A stretch of DNA of 64,000 bases from Anastatus disparis (Eukaryota > Arthropoda > Insecta > Hymenoptera > Eupelmidae): NCBI GenBank assembly GCA_017163975.1, contig JAFFSR010000017.1:62001-126000 (forward strand). The letters are read 5' to 3'. The notes below the pieces were generated by a model. The model saw only the letters and a program-made list of their open reading frames with translations, was not told where the DNA came from and did not search any database. The translations under genes were made by a program, and so were the position numbers. This document shows positions 41,821 to 52,918 of the stretch, in pieces. How positions within the stretch are numbered: position 1 is the first letter of the stretch; the number at the start of each line of letters is the position of its first letter.

Positions 41821-42179
41821 CGCCGAACTTTTACTTAGACGCCCCGAAGTGCCCTGTTTTCTACCTTTTTATTTTTTTTGTATATTATTATCATTTGTTA
41901 TTTTGTTTAATCTAATTTTCTTATTTTTCATTATTAATTGTTATATTTTTTATTATTTTGCTTAAAAATTTTACTATTAGATTTTTTTCATTTGAATTTA
42001 TTTATTATCATCTTTAAATAATTTATTTTTTTTATTTTCCAATTATTTATTTTTATTTAAATAATATATTATTATTTATGGAATTATTAGTTATTTATAT
42101 TTTAATTTTATTTAATTTACTAAAAAATATATACATTCTTTTTATTAATAAATTTTGATTTATAAACGCATAAAGGCAT
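41821..42179. other. AT-rich interval
   Basis: Nothing recognised beyond T-rich low-complexity sequence; it ends where the GC-richer LTR-like sequence begins. Confidence 0.5.
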
Positions 42180-42412
42180 AATAAGCGCATGACCTATATA
42201 CAAGGTTGTATATAAGTCAACGCACAGCTGGCTTACAGCGCGCGTGGCAACTCCACAGCGCGCTTACTCTGTCCTAATATTTAAGCGTATAAGAGCGAGC
42301 GAGACGGAGAAATAAAACTCCGAAACTTTGTAAAGCCTAGAAGCGCGCGCAACTTTAAAAGCTCCCCACCATTGTAAGAGAGATGGAGAGAAGCTCTGCA
42401 CGTATAAAAGCA

Positions 42413-42420
42413 CGAGTCTC
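42413..42420 (+). promoter_or_regulatory. TATA box of the third element
   Basis: TATAAAAG, followed after about 25 bases by CTGACTCGCGCG where initiation would be expected. GC-rich blocks (AGCGCGCGTGGC, GAGCGAGCGAGACGG) lie upstream. Confidence 0.55.
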
Positions 42421-42537
42421 GCTGACTCGCGCGCCTTATTCTTGAATCAACTCAGACAGGTAACAATTGGAATATACAAGCGCTTAGGCTTAACGCCCTT
42501 CGTTTACCTGAGTTGACATTTAATTAAGAATCTAATA

Positions 42538-42942
42538 TTAAGGGGAATCCTCATACCGACATAGAGTTCTATCTTATCTACATTTAAATTATGAATTTTA
42601 ATAAAAATTCAACTATTCATGACTGAAATTCGTAGGAGAGGCACATTCTTAACATGCCAAAGAATTTATTGCAACGTGAAAAGACAAAATAAGGGTAAAA
42701 ATAAAGGCGAAAACTGCTTAATATCATTAACTTTTCAATGTAGTTATGAATAATCGTATTATGCAGTTTTTGTCGTCATTTTCACTTTTATTCTGTCTTT
42801 TGACGTTGCAATAAATTCTTTAGAATGTTAAGAATGTGCCTCTTCTATGAATTTTAGTCAAAAATAGTTAAATTTTTATTTAAATGCATAATTCAAATGT
42901 AGATAAGGTAGATCTCTGTGCCGGTATGAGGAAACCCCTTAA
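42538..42942. mobile_element. 405-bp foldback MITE flanked by TTAA (family 2, copy 2)
   Basis: TTAA-GGGGAATCCTCATACCGA to TCGGTATGAGG-like CCGGTATGAGGAAACCCC-TTAA. Same length as 39300-39704. It interrupts the LTR-like region, splitting the first and second CAATTGG motifs. Confidence 0.85.
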
Positions 42943-43191
42943 TTTCTTGGCCGTGGAATATTTTTAGCTTAGCAATTGGGTCATACAAGCGCTTAAGCTT
43001 AACGCCCTTTGCTTTTTAAAGCCAAAAATAAAAATAAACTTAATTTAATAAACCGATAACAATTAGGACATATAAGCGTCTAAGCTTAACGCCCCAGGTT
43101 AATAGTAAGAGCTATCAAATGAAATAAAACAAATTGAGCTTACGTCTTTAAAGAGCCTCTCTTCTTATCTCACCGGAGTGTTATTTTTTTA

Positions 43192-43195
<4 letters not shown>

Positions 43196-43266
<71 letters not shown>
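43196..43266. repeat. (TA)n microsatellite in the LTR
   Basis: About 70 bases of TA repeats. Confidence 0.95.
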
Positions 43267-43268
<2 letters not shown>

Positions 43269-43733
43269 AAAATAAAAAGTCATCTAATATAATTTATATA
43301 TTTATCTTTCTTTTTATTACTAACAATAAATATTTTATATAACCAAGGAAACGTCCAGCTTTATAAATAAGCTGGCGTTTTACTAATAAAATATTTAACA
43401 GCTACCCTCTAATCTGGCCTATTGCCCGAACGGAGCTTGTATAGTTTATTAAAAAGGGACCTAGCAGCTACACTCCAATCCGGCCTACTGCCCGAACGGA
43501 GCTTTTTGTAGTTTGCTAGTAAAGTATTTAATAGCTACCCTCCAATCTGGCCCACTGCCTGAACGGAGCTTGCGTAGTTTATTAATTACATTAAAGAAAA
43601 TTATACCAGTCGCGTACATATAATTAAAAATCTATCGCGTTTATATTATACGCTAATTAATCCAGCATCGAATTTGGATCATAATTTATTTTTTTTTGAA
43701 AAGTAACTATTACCCACTTGAGTACATTACAAC

Positions 43734-43751
43734 TGGCGATCCTGCCAGGAT
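43734..43751 (+). promoter_or_regulatory. Primer-binding site of the third element
   Basis: TGGCGATCCTGCCAGGAT begins two or three bases after the likely LTR end. It resembles the TGGCGACC(G)TG-C-AGGA complement of tRNA-Arg used by some insect gypsy elements; assignment of the tRNA is tentative. Confidence 0.5.
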
Positions 43752-43809
43752 TAGTTTCGTAAAATTTAAACACAAAAAATATATACGTTTCAATATATAC
43801 GTAATTAAA

Positions 43810-44202
43810 ATGATACAAGACCTCGCGATAGATGGTTTCGTGCAGTCGCAAATTGCCGAGCTATTTGCACGTATCGGAGGCGTTGAAGGCCTTGATGCCG
43901 ATCGTTGGGATACGGTGTCTGTATTAACTGATAACGTAGAATTTTTACGCGAACAAAATATTAAATTGATCGATACCGTGGATAAATAAACGCGAGAAAT
44001 CGAGAATTTAAAAAATACGAATAAAGCCTTATGGGAAGCCGTAAGACGTCTGGCGAATAAGAAAGAAAATATTTGTGTTCGTTTAGGCATTTTTACGAGT
44101 GTCACGATTAAAAACTTTGCTACTTATAAAATAAAAAATGAAGAGCTTGATAATAAATTAAATGAGTTAACTGCTCAAATTGCAAAATTAACTTTAAATT
44201 AA
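43810..44202 (+). pseudogene. Small coiled-coil frame upstream of gag
   Basis: About 130 codons from an ATG at 43810 with one TAA at 43987-43989. Reads F-V-Q-S-Q-I-A-E-L-F-A-R-I-G-G-V-E then long stretches with Leu/Ile heptads (V-E-F-L-R-E-Q-N-I-K-L-I-D; L-D-N-K-L-N-E-L-T-A-Q-I). It could be the N-terminus of gag separated by a frameshift and 120 bp, or an additional small gene. No domain recognised. Confidence 0.4.
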
Positions 44203-44325
44203 CTTATAACATAAAACATAAATTAAAAAATTTCTTTTTTATGTTAAATAAAATAAGCTCGGGTCTTAAATAAATCGATACTATAATAATTAAAATAAAT
44301 TAATAAAGTGAAAAAAAATCTTTTC

Positions 44326-45597
44326 ATGATGTCACGCGCTAAGAAAATTCTTCGAGCACGTTACCAGGACATTCAAACGTCTTTGCGAGATGATAGTATA
44401 TCTGAGGATAGTAAAAAGCATCTCGAGTGGCAAGCGGCGGTTTTTGAGGAATTTAAAACCTTAGATGAACGTTAAGATGCCCTAGACAAAAAGGTAATCG
44501 ATCTAAATAAAACTGTAGATGAATTGCCCGAAAAATCCGCGTATAGATGCGACGAAAAATTCGATTCTTTAACTAATACGTTAAAAAAGGTTCAAGATGA
44601 TATTGAAAAATTAAACAATAAAATTAATTCACTTGAAAAAAAAAACAAAGAAATAACTAAAGAGAACGATAACTTAAAAGATACCTTAAACGGAATAATT
44701 AAACGTTTTGACGATAACGCCGATTTAACCGCGTTAAAGAAATATTGCTTACAGCAAATTGATGATGCCGCGTCTAAAAGTGATAAAGACATTAAAAAAC
44801 TTGAAACCAGAATTGAGAATATCACTCATATGACCCCTGACGGTACTAGTACACCAATTAATAAAGCGACGCGTAAAATAAACATCAATTTACCTAAATT
44901 CAAAGGGCTAGATACAGAAAGCCCGTTGAAATTCTTGCGCGAGTTAAATAAATACATAGAATTCGTTAAGCCAAACTTACACGAATTTATATGTTTTATT
45001 TCACAGACTCTCGAGGACTCAGCGAAAAGCTGGTGATTCCTTGAGCAAGATGAAGTTGAAGATTTCAATGATTTTGTAAATCGATTTAAACAGAGGTATT
45101 GGAATCCCAGTATTCAGCGCACCACGAGGCGTAAGGTCAAGTTCAGTAGATATATACCCGGAGGAAAGTTAACACGTGTTGATTACGCGATTGAAATGTT
45201 CGGTTTAGCAAGAGAACTAGAAATTGACGAAACCAAGCAAAATTTCATTAATCGAATAACTGATCATTACGATCGAGTAGTGAGACACGCGATTATTGTC
45301 AGAAATGTCGAAGAAATAGCTGAATTATTTGAAATCTTAGCTGATTTCGATGACGACGACAAAAAAGAAAAAGTTAAAACCTTCTCTTTAAATAAACCGT
45401 CACTTAATCAAGAAACGGATAAAAAGCCAAGCGTATTCCATAAGCCCTGGCAATCCAAGAACGTAAATACGTTGCAAGCTTCGGGAACGGAAAAAAATCC
45501 TAGTAATAAGGAATCAACCACGACTAAAGAAAAAGCTCACGTAGATTCGCGTAATAAAAGTCAGAAGGATAATGATGTCATCGAAGATTTATTATAA
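44326..45597 (+). pseudogene. gag: gag of the third element
   Basis: Single frame of 423 codons with stops at 44473-44475 and 45034-45036. The N-terminal third is a strong coiled coil (I-E-K-L-N-N-K-I-N-S-L-E-K-K-N-K). The capsid follows: I-N-L-P-K-F-K-G, F-L-R-E-L-N-K-Y-I-E, W-F/L-E-Q-D around the second stop, F-N-D-F-V-N-R-F-K-Q-R-Y-W-N-P and Y-A-I-E-M-F. The C-terminal tail is Lys/Ser-rich with no CCHC knuckle. Typical Ty3/gypsy Gag forming the particle shell. Confidence 0.75.
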
Positions 45598-45629
45598 ATT
45601 AATCTGAAAGAGACGCCAATTCCAAGTAA

Positions 45630-48600
45630 ATGTACCATCTTGGGAAACGCACAGTAGTTGCATCTCGTTTCTCGGGTAAAAAATTAAATTCATTGCGTGG
45701 TGCAACTAAAGTAAATAAAAAACATAAAACTAAGTTAAATTATAATAAAAAATTTAATAAATTAAAAAACCCCCATTATGATTTAACTAAATTAAACGAT
45801 AAATTATCGGACGAAAACATAATTGCTTCGATTTTAAACGATCCTCGCGTAGATCTATTTTATGATATAAATCCGGAAGAATCGAACGCAAACGTCATAC
45901 ACTGTCCGAAAATAACTATTGAAATAGAAAACGTTTTGACCAAAGTCTTGATAGATACCGGAAGTGAAATAACGTGCATTTCTGAAGAATATCATTATTC
46001 TAACTTAAATAAATTTAAAGACAAGCCGACTCTACCAATAAGCGGGAAAATCATTAAAGGTGCTACCGGAGCAAAATCCACGCGTCTAAAATTTCAAGTT
46101 CAATTAAAAGTAAAATTCGGTACTTTAGAAAAAGAACTAATATTTATTGTAGTTCCTAAACTTGTGAAACCATGCATTTTAGGCTACGACTCGCAAAAAG
46201 CTCTTAAAATGATAATAAACACGGTAACCGAAGAAATACTCTTTGAAATCAATGGTATCGATGGAATCATCGAGTTCGCAGATGTAAAGTTCGATTCAAA
46301 AGAATTTACCTCTCTGTGTATACAAGAGTCTTATGAAGATTTCTTTGAAAATGAAGAAGCTTCAAAGCTCTTAAAAAACTTAAATAATCAAATTGGTAAT
46401 AAAAATTTTACCAACGATTATTATTTGTACGAGCTTTCCTTAAAGGAAATCGACGAAAAAATAAACTTATGTGTAAATCTAAATGATGCACAAAAAGAAA
46501 AATTAAAACAAATAATTATCGAGTTCAAAGAAGTATTCGTAAATAGCCCGGTTTATTAACAAATTATAAATATAAATTACATTTAAAAGACAAGTCACCA
46601 TTCTATTCTAGACCTTATCCGATTCCTTTAAACTATCGTGAAAAAGTAAAAACCGAAATAAATAAAATGCTAGAACTCAGAATAATACGCCGCTCCAATA
46701 GTCCTTATATTAATCCAATAGTTGTAGTAAAAAAGAAGGATGACTCTATCAGATTGTGCTTAGATGCTCGCAAGTTAAACGAGCGATTAAACGATGATTA
46801 TGAGGCTCCTTCTGGTATTGAAGAGGTTTCTCAAAGATGCATTAATAGTAAATGCATGACAAGCCTCGACCTTACCAACAGCTATTGGCAGATCGGGCTT
46901 GCAGAAGAAAGCAAGAAATTTACATCTTTCTAATGCGATAATCATGTTTACGAATTTAACGTCGCAGCTTTCGGTATAAAGACGAGCAGTGCTGCTTTAA
47001 TACGCGGTCTAGATAAAGCTATTTCAAGCTTAGATGATTTTTTGCTAGTATTCGTTGATGATTTACTAGTAAAGTCAACAAATTTTGCCGAACATTTACA
47101 GCACTTGAGAACGCTATTCCAGCGTTTACTCAAGCACAACTTGCGCTTAAATTTAAAAAAATCTAAATTCATAAGTGATCGAGTTGAGTTCCTCGGGCAT
47201 ATAATATCCGCTGAAGGAGTAAGGCCCGATCCGAACAAAATAAGATCAATAAAAAATTTTCGTAAACCGCGAAACATTAAAGAATTGCAAAGCTTTCTCG
47301 GTTTCGTGAATTTATATACGAAATCCGTAAAGAATTTTTCTGAAAGTGCTAAGCCTTTAATAGATTTATTAAAAAAAGGCAGAAAATGTGAATGGCTTGA
47401 AGAACACGACTAAGCATTCATAAATGTAAAGAATCTATTCGATGAGAATATAATCTTAAAATTTGCAGATCCTAAGCATCCATATATCTTAACTACAGAC
47501 GTGAGCGATTATGCTATATCAGGCATACTTTCGCAATTTAACGATGACGACGAAGAACAAATAATTTGCTTCATAAGCCGCACGTTAAAGGGTAGTGAAT
47601 GCTTTTATTTCACTACAGAAAAAAAGCTTTTAGCGATAGTATGGTCGCTAGAAAAACTTGATTCTTACTTGCGAGGAGTTAAAAAAATTATCGTGAGAAC
47701 TGATCACGAAGCACTTGCATTTTTGCGTAGTAGCAAGTATAATAATACTCGACTACGCAGGTGGATATTAGCAATTCAAGACTTTAATATTTATCCTGAG
47801 TATCTAGCAGGAAAGAAAAATGCAGTCGCTGACTATTTAAGTCGCGTAGTTGATCCTGATTTTATAAAAAATGACGCTGAAATAATAATAGCCGCGTTAA
47901 AAACAATGGAATTGAGTAAAGAATTATTAAATGATCTAAAAAACTTTCGTGATTTACAATTAAAAGATAATTACATCTTAAAAATAATTGATACAATTAA
48001 AAAAAATGAAAGATTTCAAAAACGTTCCATAATTGAAAACGGTCTAATTTGTAAAAATACTCTTCATAGGTTAAAAATCATATAACTGGAAATTGTCTTA
48101 AAAAAACTCGTGCTGGAAATTCACGAACTTTACGGTCATGTAGGGTCTAAAAAAATTTACTAAATGATTCATGAGCACTTCTTTGCTTATAAAATGCGTA
48201 AAAAAGTGCGCTTATTCTTAAAAAACTGCGATACGTGTCAAAGAACTAAGCACTGAACTATTAAATACGAAGAGCTTTTTCAACCGATACTCGTAGAAAA
48301 GCCTAATGATTTACTTTTAATCGATTTTTACGGGCCTTTGCCGACGTCAATGGGCGGCGTAAAATTCATTTTATCGACAATAGACTTTTTTTCTAAATAC
48401 GTGGTCTTGTATCTGTTAAAACGCGCAAATACGGTTACAGTAATTAAGAAAATTTTCAATGACTATGTCGAAAAATACGGTGAACCGGAAGTTATAATAG
48501 CTGATCACGGCAAACAATTTGTATCCGCTAAATGGATTAAGAAATTAAATAACGAAGGAATTCGACCGATCTTTTCGTCAATAAGACACCCGCAAAGAAA

Positions 48601-49122
48601 CGTGGTAGAACGCGTGCATCGCGAACTCGCTCGTTTTTTCCGTACTTTTGTAGGTGACAAGCATACAAGTTGGATGAAATACGTTGATTTAATTCAACAA
48701 ATCATCGACGAGACGCATCACGAAACAACGACATGTACGCCATTAGAGCTACATTTAAATACAAAACCGATAAGGCTTTGGGAAAAATATCTAAAAATCC
48801 CAGAAGAGAAACAAGAAATATCTCAAGAAAAGAGAATCTCTTTAGCACGAGATATCATGCATGATAGCTTAAAAAAGCGTGCGATTAAGAAAAACTTAAA
48901 AAAAAACATTTCATATTCCATGAAAATGATTTAGTTTTAATAAAAGAACAAAATCTATCGGATGCGATCGATAGAAAGATCGCAAAATTCTTTCACGTAT
49001 ATAGCGGTCCTTTTTTAGTAAAAGAAAAAATAGGAATTGGTATCTATTTATTAATAGATAAAAATTAATTAAAAGATCGTGGTAAATTTCATGTGTCAAA
49101 TTTAAAACCCTATTATACGTGA
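45630..49122 (+). pseudogene. pol: pol of the third element (PR, RT, RNase H, IN)
   Basis: Protease in the frame 45630-46559: V-L-I-D-T-G-S-E-I-T and I-L-G-Y-D. After a frameshift near 46560 the RT follows: R-I-I-R-R-S-N-S-P-Y, L-D-A-R-K-L-N, S-L-D-L-T-N-S-Y-W-Q-I, F-V-D-D-L-L-V, F-L-G-H-I-I-S-A-E-G-V-R. RNase H has T-T-D-V-S-D-Y-A-I-S-G-I, T-E-K-K-L-L-A-I-V and A-V-A-D-Y-L-S-R. Integrase has the HHCC finger near 48110-48250 (C-D-T-C-Q-R-T-K-H), I-D-F-Y-G-P, I-A-D-H-G-K-Q-F and V-V-E-R-V-H-R-E. Stops at 46931, 47411, 48083 and near 48161, and a frameshift near 48910 in a poly-A run. The RT domain is otherwise well preserved. Confidence 0.88.
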
Positions 49123-49126
49123 AAAA

Positions 49127-50289
49127 ATTTTGTGATACAAAATTTGTTTGTCAATAATTTAATTATAGTTTAAATAAATGAATCTAAAAAATTATGGCGT
49201 GCAGTACATGAAATTACATGCGAAAAAAAAGAAACGATAAAAAAAATTTTTGTTTATTTTTATATTACATTATTTACATTTATATTATTTTATATTTACA
49301 TTTTTACACGTTAATAAAAACCAAGTCTTTATTTGCGCACCTATGTTAATTACTACGTTGAAAAAAATTAAAAAACTAATTTGTTTCAAAAATTTTCTTT
49401 ATTTAAGAATATATTGAAATTCTTGGAAAAATATTTCTTTGTAAAGCGTTAATATTGATTCGTTTCAGCTTGGCAACAGCGCGCGAAATTTCGAAAAACA
49501 AGAATTATCACAGTTAAGGCGACTTCGGATTTTAGGTTAGGTTTTATTTTTGAGTTTACAAATTACTCTTTCAATATGTAAAATTTTTCAGATTTTTTAA
49601 TTTTCCACCATTCTACGGATGATAATAAATGGTGGAAAATTAAAAAATTCAAAAAATTTTAGAAACTGAAAGAGTAATTTGTAAACTACAAAATGAAATC
49701 GAACCGAACTTCCGTAGTCGCCTTAACGCGTGTATATGTAAATAGTTTAAAAGAAAAAAAACTCGGTGACTGATAAATTTTATAATTTAATTCAATAGAA
49801 AAAAATTATTTAATTACTGTTACGAAAAAGAATCAGTTTCCTACGTCGCGTTTAAATGTAATTAATTATTAAATTTAAAATGAATATTAGAAAAGGACAG
49901 AGCGCCTAGTTTGATAGTTTGAAGCGCACGCCGTGAAGACTTGTGGGCCCTAAATATGGCTTATCCTCGTTTGTAAGTTAATATAAAACAATGTTTATGA
50001 CGCTACAGCTACACCAAAAAGACATTTTTACAAAAGTGAGATAATTGCTATAAAAATTAGGTAATTTTTTTAACAAAAATGACTTTATTGCAATAAAAAA
50101 AAACAAGTACTTTTCCATTCAAATTTTTTATTATATCTAATGACGATATTTCCCCAATATAATAATTAACACACCAAAAGGCGTTTCAAATAACGTCATT
50201 TAGTATGTTAGGGATTAGGACAAAAAATGACGTCGTTTAGTATGTTAAATGTTAACCAAAAATGACGTCCTTTTTTATATAATTTCCCA
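49127..50289. other. Non-coding interval containing a MITE
   Basis: AT-rich. Besides the MITE at 49514-49726, the only structure is a pair of TGACGTCRTTTAGTATGTTA-type motifs at 50190-50270 and a fragment TATTAGAAAAGGACAGAG at 49885, which matches an arm motif of the foldback at 11-399. Confidence 0.5.
49514..49726. mobile_element. 213-bp foldback MITE flanked by TTAA (family 3)
   Basis: TTAA-GGCGACTTCGGA at the left, TCCGTAGTCGCC-TTAA at the right; inner arms AGTTTACAAATTACTCTTTC and GGAAAATTAAAAAATTC also pair. Centre near 49620. Confidence 0.8.
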
Positions 50290-52190
50290 CATAGCATGAA
50301 ATATTTCTGAAATATTTCTGAAATATTTCATTGAAAGATTCGGAATAAAACAGAAATATTGATATGAAATGTTTATGAAATATTGATATGTCCGCCTAAA
50401 AGATTGATTTGAAATATTTCATGTAATGTTACTGTAAAATTCTTTAATGATTTAGTGAAATATTAATTTGTAATATTGTTGAAAGATTGCAGCAACATTT
50501 GATCGAAAGATTCATGGAAGATTATGAATCTTTCAAGAATTGTTTCTGAAATATTTCTAAAATCTTTCATGAAATATTGATTTGTAATATTGGTGAAAGA
50601 TTCTATCAGATATTATTTTTGATTTTGTAAGAAGTGCATCTCAAACCATATAAGATACCTATAAATTTATTTGTTATTCAGAATTTAAGCGCTTATTTAT
50701 TTGTATCAAGAATTTTCGGTCTTATATACTAAACGAGAGAAGGTCTCACCACTTGCGAGAGTTTGTCAACCGCATTTACAATCACACGAAAATATAATCA
50801 AGTAGCCACCTGCTGGCAAGATGGAAGAATTTCTATGGACGCAAAATAACTACAAATATTTAGACAGTATTTTTCCAATATTTCACTGTTATATTCATAA
50901 ATTTTTTGGAATACTTCATGAAATATTTCTGGAATATTACAAAAATATTTAATGAAATATTTCTTGAAAAATTTGCGCATTATTGATTTAAAATATTTTA
51001 AGAAATGGTGCAGTAATATTTCTTCAATATTTCAGTGTTATGTTCAAACATTTTTTCAAATACTTCATGAAATATTTTTCAAATATAACAGGAATATTTC
51101 ATGACATATTTCTTGAAAGATTTGAGAAAGATTAATTTGAAACATTTCAAGAAATAATGTAACAACTTACTTGAATATTTCAGTGTCGGAAATTTTTTTA
51201 AATAAAACATGAAATGTTCCAGCAATATTACAGAAATATTTCAATAAATTCTTTAATATTCATAAACTGAAATATTTCAAAGAAATATTAGTTTATCACT
51301 TATTTAATATTTCACTGAAATATTTCATGAATAATTTAAGGAAGCTTCCAGTACGTTTCCACTGAAATATTTCATGAATGATTTAAGGAAGCTTTCAGTA
51401 AGCTTCCAATGATGTATTTTATGAAAAATTTACAGGAGCTTCTAGTAAGCTTCCACTTAAATATTTCATGAATAATTTACGGAAGCTTCCAGTACGTTTC
51501 CACTGAAATATTTCATGAAAAATTTACGGAAGCTTCCGGCAACCTTACAATGAAGTATTTCATGAAAAACTTACGGAGGCTTCCGGCAACCTTACAATGA
51601 AGTATTTCATGAAAAACTTACGGAGGCTTCCAGTAAGCTTCCACTGAAATATTTCATGAACGACTTGCGGAAGACTCCTAATCGGGAACATATCCATCTT
51701 CCAGGAACTTTTCACTGGAAACTTCCTGAAAGCTTTCATTGTTTTTTCTGCAGTGAATTGAATCTTCCACGTTTTCTTCTAGGAAGCTTCCGGTAATATT
51801 TCACTGAAATATTAAAAAAAAAACTTACCGAAGCTTCCTGGAAGCTTCCACTAAAATATTTCAGGAATGATGTACGGAAGCTTCGAGTAAGCTTCCACTG
51901 AAATATTCCATGAAAGATTTACGGAGGCTTCCAGTAAGTTTTCACTGAAATGTTTCATGAATAATTTACGGAAGCTTCCAGTAAGCTTTCACTGAAATAT
52001 TCCATAAAGGACTTACGGAAGCTTCCACTGAAATATTCCATGAAAGACTTACGGAAGACTCCTGATCGAGGACATATCCATCTTCCGGGAAGTTTCCACT
52101 GGAAACTTCCTGAAAGCTTCCAACCTTTCTTCCACATCTTCCGGGAAGCTTCCGGGAAGCTTCCAGGAAGCTTAAATGCTGTGTGGAATA
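50290..52190. repeat. Dyad-rich repeat zone (GAAATATTTC and GGAAGCTTCC)
   Basis: The first kilobase is rich in GAAATATTTC and ...TTTCATGAAATATTTC... variants. From about 51340 units of roughly 60 bp recur: ATTTACGGAAGCTTCCAGTA then AGCTTCCACTGAAATATTTC and ATGAA. I count about eleven exact GAAGCTTC sites and more than ten GAAATATTTC sites. A longer segment with CTCCTAATCGGGAACATATC (51688) recurs at 52066. No coding function; frames at 51955-52291 are by-products. Confidence 0.8.
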
Positions 52191-52357
52191 GCTACATATA
52201 CAGTCGTATAGATATTTTTGCAGCTGATGTTTCAGATATTTGTACAGCTAATTTAATTAGATATCTTTTTTTGACGGGGGTTATATTCTAGTGATGAAAA
52301 TAAATTAATGATACAATTTAGATAATGTTTATGATTCTTACTTTGGCTTTAAATATT

Positions 52358-52918
52358 TTAAGAGGGTTTATACATATTGGAACCTGAAGAATAAAATACA
52401 GGTTTTTTAATTAATGTTCAAATTAATTCTAAAATATTTAAAATACTGCTTAAAGTAGACATAAATACTTTTATTTCAAGCTCTATTGGACTTATTTTAC
52501 TCCTGTCATACTCCCATGATCACTCAATGAACAGTCAAATCTATAATTGCTGGATCGTGAGGTTTCTGATGACCTAATTTTTACCTTAATTTCGAATGTT
52601 TCATCACTTCCAGTCATTTGATTTCAAAACCCTATATTCATGCAAGAATTACATTGATACTGAAGCCAAATCCATTTGGCTTGAAGTCATATTAGTTCAT
52701 TAGGTTATCAGAACCCTTACGGTCTAGAAATTATGGATTTGAAGGTTTATCGAGTGATCATGGGAGTATGACTGGAGTAAACTAAGCCTTATAGGGATTA
52801 AAATAAAGGTATTTATGTCTACTTTAAGCAGTATTTTAAATATTTTTAAATTATTTTAAACATTAATTAAAAAACTGTATTTTATTTCTTAGGTTGAAAT
52901 ATGTATAGACCCTCTTAA
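52358..52918. mobile_element. 561-bp foldback MITE flanked by TTAA (family 4)
   Basis: TTAA-GAGGGTTTATACATATT at the left end and AATATGTATAGACCCTC-TTAA at the right. Arms of about 190 bp pair (CTTAAAGTAGACATAAATAC; TACTCCCATGATCACTC), with an unpaired centre of about 150 bp. Confidence 0.8.

Larger units (their letters stand above)
42180..43730 (+). repeat. 5' LTR-like region with internal repeats
   Basis: Start uncertain. Contains a TATA box, three copies of a CAATTGG..ATACAAGCGCTTAGGCTTAACGCCC-type motif (42463, 42973, 43069), a TTAA MITE (42538-42942), a (TA)n tract (43196-43266), and three tandem units of 67-76 bp (43401-43600) with GCCCGAACGGAGCTT. Ends at about ATTACA just before the primer-binding site. 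Confidence 0.55.
42180..49122 (+). mobile_element. Third gypsy-type LTR retrotransposon (no 3' LTR found)
   Basis: Plus strand order: complex 5' LTR (about 42180-43730), primer-binding site at 43734, a small coiled-coil frame, gag, pol with PR-RT-RNaseH-IN. After the integrase stop at 49120-49122 neither a purine tract nor a copy of the LTR motifs was found, so the 3' part is lost or replaced. RT and IN motifs put it in Ty3/gypsy, apparently distinct from both other elements; the gag without a zinc knuckle recalls mdg3-like elements. Confidence 0.75.

Noticed and set aside
44592..45068. Minus-strand frames opposite the third gag
   Set aside because: Antisense shadows of the coiled-coil and capsid coding sequence.
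51955..52291. Frames in the GGAAGCTTCC repeats
   Set aside because: Repeat by-products; no independent evidence.
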